Assembly (NCBI RefSeq): GCF_910592395.1
Contig: NC_088325.1
Span: 436,001 to 496,000, forward strand
Reading direction: 5' to 3'
Source of the DNA: Lineus longissimus
Lineage: Eukaryota > Nemertea > Pilidiophora > Heteronemertea > Lineidae
Length of the DNA: 60,000 nt
Shown: positions 53,211 through 60,000 of the stretch, in pieces
Position numbering within the stretch: position 1 is the stretch's first letter
Layout: each line of letters begins with the position of its first letter
The notes under the pieces: model-generated
What the model saw: only the letters and a program-made list of their open reading frames with translations
Told to the model about the DNA's origin: nothing
Databases searched by the model: none
Program-made: the position numbers and the translations under genes

Positions 53211-54726
53211 GTGTAGACGCTATTTAGCCGGTTGAAAGATGCCTGAACACAAGGCCTTATGTGTAATAGGCCTATGTGAAACAGACGCACCAAAACTGAC
53301 TAAATACCGTCTACACAGTATGTGTCTGTCCCCTTCATCACCGTGTGTGTAGGTTGTGACACTGCATGGTGTGTGTGGAGGGGGGGGGACAGACTTCTTC
53401 TCACAAACCTCAACATCTGGCAGGACATTAAACCACTCTGATGCAAAATAGTGACCAATAACTTTCTGATAAGTCACAAGAGAGCCTGTAATGGTCCAGA
53501 TTGCAATGACTTGAGACAGACAGATTGACATAATCACTAAGGTGCGGATTTACAATAGAAATTATAAAACAAATTTATTTACATCACTTTTACAAATCTT
53601 ATATTACACAGTTCTATGAACAATCTCTCAAACTGTACAAGTTTTTAAAAGGTATTCAGTAGTTTTTTAGATAAATTATTTCAACCCATCACACCCCATC
53701 TCTCAAATTGCACAACTTTTCGAACATATTTAGCAAATATTTAGATAAATCATTTCAACCCCACAGCAGACTCTGGCTAATTTAAACACATGTACTAAAA
53801 TCTTTGAAAATAATTTTTAGTATGGGAAGGTTTCTCACCCAGTTTTCTTTAAAATGAGTTATGAAACATGAAAATCCCATGCCCACGAAAATCTACTAAG
53901 ATTGAATAAGACCATAAGAATCGTCCATAAACATGAAACACGACATTTATGGATGATCCCTTATATACTGAATATACTGTACATAAATATACAAAACATG
54001 CAACATGTTAAACATGTGCATGACTCTCCGCGGTCAATCTCATGCTAATCCTCAGCCACAGATGGGCGAGGGCTCATCCCCACCCCCAAGGACAGGGAAT
54101 CCCCAGATTAGCATCCGAGCTAATGGGTTTCATTTGCCTAATCCAGGGGAAATTCTATGCTTATTCACCCCTTGTGAGGATATTCAGTTGTGATGAAAAA
54201 ATGACAGTGATGGTTCTAATTGTTGAACAGAATTGAAATGAAACTGTACCCACATCAATCTCTCATGTGCGGAACCCTTGCAAACACTTTGAATGACAAA
54301 GTATGATTTACGAAGGACTGTCATCTCATGACTTCCTGAGCTAATTCACTGATGCGACACTTCTAAATCATCTTCTATACTTAGTTGCATGGGACTGGGG
54401 CAATTTTCAAAAAAACATCGTCCATAAAGTACATATTCATACCTCTTAGCTCTTCGTAAGGGTTGGCAAACCTGGCTAATATTCCAGACAGACAACATTT
54501 TAATTTCCAAAAATGTTCAAAGAGATTACACTTTATCAATTGCATAAAGATAGAAAAAACAAGTATTACTGATACTATCCAGACCTGCCTTCAAAACCAT
54601 GATGGTAATTTACAGACCATCTGGCACCATAACATGTTCATTTTCCTAAACCCCAAAAGGTTAAAATTCAATAAATCTCAACAAAACAGCAGATGACACT
54701 ATAGACAATGGAAACACGAGCTGTGT
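53211..54726. other. Non-coding stretch
   Basis: AT-rich; a G-run at about 53380-53389. A pair of similar AT-rich phrases with CATCTCTCAAAYTGYACAA near 53620 and 53700 is the only internal similarity seen. Confidence 0.6.
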
Positions 54727-54727
54727 A

Positions 54728-55185
54728 GGTCATCTGGTATTTTTCAACATAACTAACAGTAACAGTCATGAAAAATTAACTTCAAAAATCTATTTTATTT
54801 TTTATTTAAAATTTAGCTGAAAATTGGCCACATGTGACTAACTGACTTCACAGAACGTGGTATCAGTTGATCAAAGTGTTATACATGATATTCATCTCAA
54901 ACCTCAAAGTCTGAAGTGTCTTTTCCAGATTCCGACAAAGTATGACCAAGGACGAGCAATTCGTAGCGAAAAACTGACAACCTTACCGAGCCATTTTTTG
55001 GCGAAATGGATAGTTTTACAAAACTTGCTCACTGTTTATAGCTAAAAAGCAAAGCTCCAAATTATTGATTTGATACAGGTTACTTTAATTTTTTCATATC
55101 CAACCAAGCCATCATTTCTATTTCTCCCAGATCTCCGAACCCTGAAGGGTTAAAATGAGCCTGTGCAGGACGGGTCATCTGGTAT
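54728..55185. repeat. Direct repeat pair GGTCATCTGGTAT flanking 432 bp
   Basis: GGTCATCTGGTAT is found exactly at 54728-54740 and 55173-55185. Similarity extends to the left (CTGTGTAGG versus CTGTGCAGGACG), so it is not a simple target-site duplication. The second copy sits beside the 3' end of the retrotransposon. Confidence 0.5.
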
Positions 55186-55189
55186 CATG

Positions 55190-58125
55190 TGATTCATTAA
55201 CATAACATAATTAACATAATTTATTTCTCTCCAAAAAACCCTTTCGGGTATAAGAGGTTACATGATTTAACATTTACATATGGTGGACCAAGCTGATGAA
55301 TTCTTTACAAAAACTATGAATATTGTCTAAGTTTACCCGGGAACATTTAGTCATAATGCGATGGAAAAATTCATGATAAAAAACCTGAGGTAATTCTTTT
55401 AAGTTTGGAAACAACCTTACTCGCATGTGACGGAAATACGGACACGTAATAAAATAATGAAGTTCGTCTCTTACACAAACCTGGTCACAAAGACCACAAA
55501 TATTTTCTGCAGTTTCATTTCTATACATTCTGGTTACTGTTTCTGGGAATTTTATAGATCCAGTACGAAATTTACAAATACTGACCGTTTGATATAATGG
55601 TAATTTTTTAACATAGGGCTCCATATTCAGGTTTTGTTTAAACATTCTATAAATTATACATCTGAAATCGTTATTTACCTCGTTTCTCCATAGTTGTTCA
55701 CACTGGTCTCTCATTATCTGTTCAACTACAATTTTCAGTTCTCGTAGGGACAAAACCTCGGGAGTATACCAAATTTGAGTGAGGCCACAGCCGTCTAGAA
55801 CAGTTCTCACACTTTTACACCAGCCTTGGTTTAAATAACCCTTGTCTAAATGCTCCCTAGTTATGTTATAAAAGATATAAGCCCATTTATCTGTTTTTCC
55901 AATTCTGAGTCTGTTCCAAAAAGATAACATTCGCACGGCTATGTGAATCTTCAAAGAGTGTCGCCCAAGTTCTCCCATTACCATTACTGTAGGAGTTCTT
56001 AACGGTAATCGTAGCAAATATTTGCAAAATTTAACTTGTACACGGTCCAGCAACTCGGTGTTTTGGTTACCCCACACCTCACTACCGTATAGCAAAACTG
56101 GTGTGACTACTTTGTCAAATATGTCTAGACTCAATTCGACCGTAAGAGAAAGTCTTCTACACGCTCTCAGTACACCAAACATGGCTTTCATACCTTTATT
56201 ATATCTATCTTTTATTGCCCTCGCAAAATTTCCATTATATGAGAATGTTACGCCTAAGTATGTGAAATGGTCTACCAACTCGACCCTACCCCCATTATAT
56301 CTAAATTCCGGTATATTTACTCTAAGCTTTCCCCGAGAAAAAATCATTGCCTTGGTTTTCTTAATATTTACGATCAGATGCCACTCCTCACAGTAATCGT
56401 GCAATAAGTTCAGGGCGTTTTGTAACTCGTTAGGATCATCTGCCATAAGAATCATATCGTCCGCATACAATAATATTGCCAGCTTCAAAAAAATCTCCAA
56501 GTTGTCTAAAAACTCACATCGGCTATTGATATGTAAATCAGAAGGACCATTAAAACCATGGTCGTTCAAAAAAATTTCAAAATCGTTTAGATATAACGCA
56601 AATAAGAGTGGCGACATATTTTCGCCCTGCCTAACCCCTATGGAACACGGAAAATAATATGATCTATTATTGTTAATCTGAACACACGATTTCGCTTTAT
56701 CATACATATTTACCATGACATTCAATATTTTACCGTTTATACCATTTCCAATAAGTTTACGCCAAAGTCCTAACCTCCATATTTTATCGAAAGCTTGTTT
56801 GAAATCAATAAATACCACATATAAGCGTTTGCCCTTACTCAAATACAAATCAATCAAACACTTCAGAACAAAAACATTGTCCATGGTAGAGTAACCTGAT
56901 CTGAAACCTGTTTGTTCTTCACCTAATACCTCGTGTAAATTCACATACTCGTCTAACCTGCTATTTAAAATAGCTGTGAACAATTTACCTAAACAGCTTA
57001 ATAAAGTAATACCTCTGTAATTCTCACCCTTTGTTCTATCACCCTTTTTCTTATAGATTGGTTTTATAATGCCATTAATCCAATTTGTCGGTATGCATCC
57101 ACTGTCCAAAATTATGTTAAACAAATTATAATAAAAATCTATTAAATACTCCCCGGTGTTAATGATAAGTTCGTTTGTAATACCGTCAACTCCACTGGCC
57201 TTTCTCCGCTTCAATTTTCTTATTTGGGTCAAAATTTCCCCCCTCTCTATCTGCCTATTCAACACTTCATCTCCCCTGTTTATCTGCTCAGTAGTCATCT
57301 CGAAACTTTCGTCGGCCACATTCCCAGCATTTAATTCTTTAAAATGATTTTGTAAAGTGTCGAGCATATTATCAGGTATTCTATCTTGTTCATTTCCCCT
57401 AACATTCAACATCTTCCAAAATTTGTGAGACTCGTGGTCTTTCAACTGTTTCAGATCCTCTATTCTACTCAGATTATACCTATGTAAACTGGTCTTTAGT
57501 AACTTCTTGTACTGTTTTCTCTCGTTTTTCATTTGGGTCCTATTTGCATGCGACTTAACATTTCTAAAACGCTTCCGGGCACGATTAAAAGCACTTTTCT
57601 GTAATCTGCACTCTTCATTATACCAAGGTTTCCTTTTTAAAATGTCAGGTCTATGTCTCCTATTATTCCCTTTTACACCGAATGTTTCAACAGCACTACC
57701 AATCAGTACTGACTGATATTTTTCTAGCACATTGTCAATCTGATCAACAGTTAAATCACCAGTACCAACATCCTGGGTCCATTTGGTTATTTCGTCTATC
57801 ACCCTCCTGTCTAAATGTTGCATAAAGACATCCTTTTTTTCATCACACCATGGTTTTGGAACGACTTCATCACTTTCTATAGCTAAATTTTGCTCATTCC
57901 TATAATCGCCACACCAATTACAAACCAAACTTACAGGGCAATGCTTATCAGAAAACATACCGTTAAAATCGCCGACAAAAAAATCTTGTACAAAACTAAA
58001 TAAATCAGTTGTGAGGAGAAAATAATCTATGACTGAACAATCAGCGCAGGTGGTTTTTCCTACACCTTCATCTTGACCAGAACGACCATTCACTATGTTG
58101 ATACCCAGACCCGAACAATTAAGCA
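55190..58125 (-). mobile_element. 5'-truncated non-LTR (LINE) retrotransposon
   Basis: Minus-strand element whose 5' end breaks off inside the endonuclease domain and whose 3' end is a short untranslated region after the stop at 55274-55276. The 3' part has an AATAAA signal near 55220 and a tail of TTATGTTAA-like short repeats at about 55190-55220. The exact ends are not certain. The left (5') junction at about 58121-58126 touches the 80-bp tandem array. The coding region shows no stop or frameshift, which suggests a fairly recent insertion. It lies in the same orientation as the TMEM192-like gene, about 0.85 kb downstream of its stop codon. Confidence 0.9.
55274..58093 (-). CDS. Endonuclease (partial) / reverse transcriptase polyprotein of a LINE
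   Basis: A 939-residue frame. The start is arbitrary: the frame opens with GTG and homology continues upstream into the truncated end (GLGINIVNGRSG), so no true start codon exists here. Residues 1-60 are the end of an APE-type endonuclease (VIDYFLL, then SDKHCPVSL at 48-56, the SDH-type motif). Residues about 300-650 are the reverse transcriptase, with KASGVDGITNELI, NYRGITLLSCLGKLF, GFRSGYSTMDN, motif A FIDFKQAFD at 428-436, SIGVRQGENMSPLLFALYLND, and motif C YADD at 543-546 with both catalytic aspartates. Near 860-885 a CCHC knuckle is seen (CGLCDQVCVRDELHYFITC). It would nick target DNA and copy its RNA at the site, but lacks most of the endonuclease. The clade was not determined. Confidence 0.93.
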   Translation of the reverse strand: MNGRSGQDEGVGKTTCADCSVIDYFLLTTDLFSFVQDFFVGDFNGMFSDKHCPVSLVCNWCGDYRNEQNLAIESDEVVPKPWCDEKKDVFMQHLDRRVIDEITKWTQDVGTGDLTVDQIDNVLEKYQSVLIGSAVETFGVKGNNRRHRPDILKRKPWYNEECRLQKSAFNRARKRFRNVKSHANRTQMKNERKQYKKLLKTSLHRYNLSRIEDLKQLKDHESHKFWKMLNVRGNEQDRIPDNMLDTLQNHFKELNAGNVADESFEMTTEQINRGDEVLNRQIERGEILTQIRKLKRRKASGVDGITNELIINTGEYLIDFYYNLFNIILDSGCIPTNWINGIIKPIYKKKGDRTKGENYRGITLLSCLGKLFTAILNSRLDEYVNLHEVLGEEQTGFRSGYSTMDNVFVLKCLIDLYLSKGKRLYVVFIDFKQAFDKIWRLGLWRKLIGNGINGKILNVMVNMYDKAKSCVQINNNRSYYFPCSIGVRQGENMSPLLFALYLNDFEIFLNDHGFNGPSDLHINSRCEFLDNLEIFLKLAILLYADDMILMADDPNELQNALNLLHDYCEEWHLIVNIKKTKAMIFSRGKLRVNIPEFRYNGGRVELVDHFTYLGVTFSYNGNFARAIKDRYNKGMKAMFGVLRACRRLSLTVELSLDIFDKVVTPVLLYGSEVWGNQNTELLDRVQVKFCKYLLRLPLRTPTVMVMGELGRHSLKIHIAVRMLSFWNRLRIGKTDKWAYIFYNITREHLDKGYLNQGWCKSVRTVLDGCGLTQIWYTPEVLSLRELKIVVEQIMRDQCEQLWRNEVNNDFRCIIYRMFKQNLNMEPYVKKLPLYQTVSICKFRTGSIKFPETVTRMYRNETAENICGLCDQVCVRDELHYFITCPYFRHMRVRLFPNLKELPQVFYHEFFHRIMTKCSRVNLDNIHSFCKEFISLVHHM

Positions 58126-58410
58126 GACCGACACTGGTGCTGCCATGCAGTGTTAAGTATAGGAACTAATATCTGATCGCTTCACCACATGACCTACATC
58201 GAGCGGACCGACACTGGTGCTGCCATGCAGTGTTAAGTATAGGAACTAATATCTGATCGCTTCACCACATGACCTACATCGAGCGGACCGACACTGGTGC
58301 TGCCATGCAGTGTTAAGTATAGGAACTAATATCTGACATGACCTACATCGAGCGGACCGACACTGGTGCTGCCATGCAGTGTTAAGTATAGGAACTAATA
58401 TCTGATTGCT
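58123..58410. repeat. 80-bp tandem array x 4 at the LINE 5' junction
   Basis: Units start at 58126, 58206, 58286 and 58355 with GACCGACACTGGTGCTGCCA and run through GTGTTAAGTATAGGAACTAA. The last interval is shortened to 69 bp because GATCGCTTCACC is missing. The first unit begins within a few bases of where retrotransposon homology ends. Confidence 0.93.
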
Positions 58411-58965
58411 TAGACCAAGTTGAAGTTGGCTACTTGTTTCTGGTTCCTTATTCTCGATTCTACTCACCTCAGTTACCTATTTCCGTTTCTTGGAAGGCTA
58501 TGGTTGGGATACGCATAGGCCTAGCTATTCATTCTCTTTCGTCTTACAGACCTTAGCCTTCGCTAACTGATTCCTGATTTCTAGCATAGATAGTATGATT
58601 ACAAGATCACATCATCAAGGAAAGCACCCTGCCAAAGGTCACACAGATCATCTGCTTTTAGGAGCAGATACTACGACCACACGATGACATTTAGGAAAGT
58701 GACCTGCCAAAGGTCATACAGATCATCTGCTTTCAAGGGGAGATACTATAAGCACCAGTTCACATATCAAGGAAAGCGCCCTACTATAGTAAAGGTCACA
58801 AAATCATCTGCAGTCAGGGTTGATACTGGGACCACCAGACCACATCATCATTCTCATTCTATTTTCAGGCTGCAACTGCTCCATTCCATCATCCACGACC
58901 CCTGGCCCTGTACCTGGGGCAGACCCCAGAGCTTATTGACACCATCCTTTCACATCATCGTCACA
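58411..58965 (-). repeat. 3' flank or UTR of the TMEM192-like gene with a 75-bp degenerate repeat
   Basis: Directly downstream of the stop codon at 58966. At about 58600-58830 three imperfect copies of about 75 bp occur, each with AAGGAAAGCRCCCTGCCAAAGGTCA (first part GGAAAGCACCCTGCC) and CAGATCATCTGC. No polyadenylation signal was identified with confidence. Confidence 0.55.
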
Positions 58966-59095
58966 CTATCTCGGCCGATTGTTCACTTCTGCCGTAAGTT
59001 TGAGGATTTTCTTGCCGAGGTTTGCGTTGTGCTGTCGTAGATAGCGTATCATGTCGCCTTGCTTTTCTAAAACCTCATCCAGGTAATCCTCATCT
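58966..59095 (-). CDS. TMEM192: TMEM192-like protein, last coding exon
   Basis: A 130-bp exon: one base completing an arginine codon, 42 codons and TAG. It reads DEDYLDEVLEKQGDMIRYLR then QHNANLGKKILKLT and ends AEVNNRPR. The acceptor is TGCCTTTCAG. It matches the C-terminal cytoplasmic coiled-coil tail of TMEM192, whose human form has EEIVEKQGDTIEYLKRHN followed by a leucine-rich stretch. TMEM192 is a four-span lysosomal and late endosomal membrane protein that forms homodimers; its biochemical role is not established. The tail here ends without the cysteine that human TMEM192 has five residues from its end. Phase and order agree with the two exons to the right. Confidence 0.85.
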
Positions 59096-59293
59096 CTGAA
59101 AGGCAAGAACACAACTGTAGGTCACATTCTGATTCATCAATGAGTTTAACGGGGTTTTCGCACGGCCAACAATCTAGCCTACTTTTGACATATTCAACGC
59201 CCAAGAAAAATACCTTCTCATTTCCCGTTTAAAAGGTTCAATTCAGAAACTCGTGTATACTTGATGATGCATATCAAATATGGAACTACCTAC

Positions 59294-59402
59294 CTAAAGC
59301 CCACCTCTGAGGTATGAGACTGCGTCACAAGGAAACTGGTCATTATTTCATCTTGACATGCGTCAGGCGCTGCTCTCATCCGATTGAACTTACACGTCCG
59401 CA
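59294..59402 (-). CDS. TMEM192: TMEM192-like protein, penultimate coding exon
   Basis: A 109-bp exon with two bases at each end shared with neighbouring codons and 35 full codons between. It reads RTCKFNRMRAAPDACQDEIM then TSFLVTQSHTSEVGF and an arginine split over the junction. The acceptor is TATTTCTTTCCAG and the donor GGCTTTAG/GTAGGT. The TSEVGFR stretch matches TSETGFR in human TMEM192, just before the coiled coil, and KFNRMRAAPD resembles RRFNKAKPMPD. This is the cytosolic linker after the last transmembrane segment. The other two forward frames meet stops, and only this frame joins both neighbours. Confidence 0.85.
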
Positions 59403-59855
59403 CTGGAAAGAAATAAAGTCACTCCAGATGTGGGCAGAAATATTGGAAGAAGAATATAGACATACAGATCCAATCCTGATGGCCTAGTGGTGAAGGTGTC
59501 CGTCTTGTGAACAGAAGGTCGAAGGTTCGAGGCCCCCGGGTAACCTCTTTCCGATGTGGCCGGTTGGTTAGCCGCCAGCTAGATGGAGGGTACAAACTGT
59601 CTTCTCATCAGGCGCCTGGCGTTAGAGATAGGAGTTTGGAAGTAAAGAGTGTCTCATAAGCCAAAACCGGCTGGCCCTTTCATTAGTGGTGACATTATAA
59701 GAGACAAATTTTGCTTTAGTTTTTATAGATTCATCTTTGCAGGTACTGTCGTTAGAAACAAGTTTTAAACTTTTGAACACTGCATGTTGTGTTTTTAGAA
59801 AGCATAATAACCAAAAGTTACAGTCCGGCTTATAGGACATAGGACTTTAGCTTAC
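59403..59855 (-). other. TMEM192-like intron with SINE insertion
   Basis: A 453-bp GT-AG intron. About 70 bp near its 3' end (in gene orientation) is the tRNA-like SINE head at 59476-59545. The rest is unremarkable. Confidence 0.8.
59476..59545 (+). mobile_element. tRNA-derived SINE head inside the TMEM192-like intron
   Basis: A-box TGGCCTAGTGGTGAAGG at about 59480 and B-box GGTTCGAGGCC at 59524-59534, with tRNA-like spacing, followed by CCCGGGTAACC. It is antisense to the host gene. A body probably continues to about 59610 (GGCCGGTTGGTTAGCCGCCA). The acceptor stem does not close, so I do not call a tRNA gene. Confidence 0.65.
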
Positions 59856-60000
59856 CAAGGTAAATAGCATATAAAGGCAAAATGATGGCAGTTTCTAAGG
59901 AGATGAGTATTTGGAGGTAATGGCAGCGCTCAATCCCGATGGCTTCGCACGGCGACTTCCCTTTACAGGCATCCTGGATGGCTGCCATCAGAACAGTCAA
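59856..60000 (-). CDS. TMEM192: TMEM192-like protein, internal coding exon (cut by the window end)
   Basis: A partial exon of 48 codons plus one base, running off the right end of the window. It reads LTVLMAAIQDACKGKSPCEA then IGIERCHYLQILISLETAII and LPLYAIYL. The donor is TACCTTG/GTAAGC and the phase fits the next exon. The last 20 residues are hydrophobic (YLQILISLETAIILPLYAIY) and form a predicted membrane segment, which agrees with the last transmembrane span of TMEM192 directly before the cytosolic linker. The N-terminal part of the protein, with the other spans, lies to the right of 60000. Confidence 0.82.

Noticed and set aside
56022-57716. Plus-strand frames inside the LINE
   Set aside because: Shadows of the minus-strand reverse transcriptase frame.
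59476-59545. True tRNA gene
   Set aside because: A and B boxes are present but the acceptor stem and anticodon arm do not pair; it fits a SINE head better. The same applies to the tRNA-like stretches at 9.1, 17.1, 27.0, 30.1, 39.0 and 39.7 kb.

Overview
The window is animal nuclear DNA: AT-rich, intron-rich, and dominated by non-coding sequence with dispersed and tandem repeats. Two protein-coding genes can be read, both partial and both on the minus strand. The invertebrate-like kinase sequence, the tRNA-derived SINEs and the LINE family suggest a marine invertebrate, perhaps a lophotrochozoan. That taxonomic guess is an inference.

Left end (1-11.2 kb): six consecutive coding exons of a DYRK1A/minibrain-type dual-specificity kinase. 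In transcript order they are 11194-10992, 2933-2745, 2469-2322, 2017-1731, 1533-1387 and 817-677. All have GT-AG borders and compatible phases, giving 371 readable codons. They cover the N-terminal region, the DYRK-homology box and most of the kinase domain: Gly-rich loop, VAIK lysine, [11 protein letters not shown] and the activation-loop YQY. The last part of the kinase domain and the C-terminal tail lie beyond position 1. At least one upstream exon is missing and probably lies to the right of 11.2 kb.

Middle (11.2-55 kb): no convincing coding exon. I read it as the long 5' region or first intron(s) of the kinase gene plus intergenic DNA. It holds about a dozen unrelated tandem arrays (periods about 19 to 139 bp), among them a 2.9-kb minisatellite of 35/50-bp units (50.3-53.2 kb), a 21-bp array (25 kb), a 40-bp array (26.5 kb) and a 66-bp array (37.6 kb). 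It also holds several tRNA-derived SINE copies or fragments, two neighbouring inverted-repeat MITE-like elements at 44.2-44.8 kb, and a few possible promoter motifs.

Right end (55.2-60 kb): a 5'-truncated non-LTR retrotransposon on the minus strand keeps an uninterrupted 939-codon frame (end of the endonuclease, full reverse transcriptase, C-terminal CCHC knuckle). Its truncated 5' end abuts an 80-bp tandem array. Then come the last three coding exons of a TMEM192-like lysosomal membrane protein (60000-59856, 59402-59294, 59095-58966), with a tRNA-like SINE head in its last-but-one intron. The two host genes are not known partners; their adjacency gives no functional link. No prokaryotic, CRISPR or viral gene content was seen.
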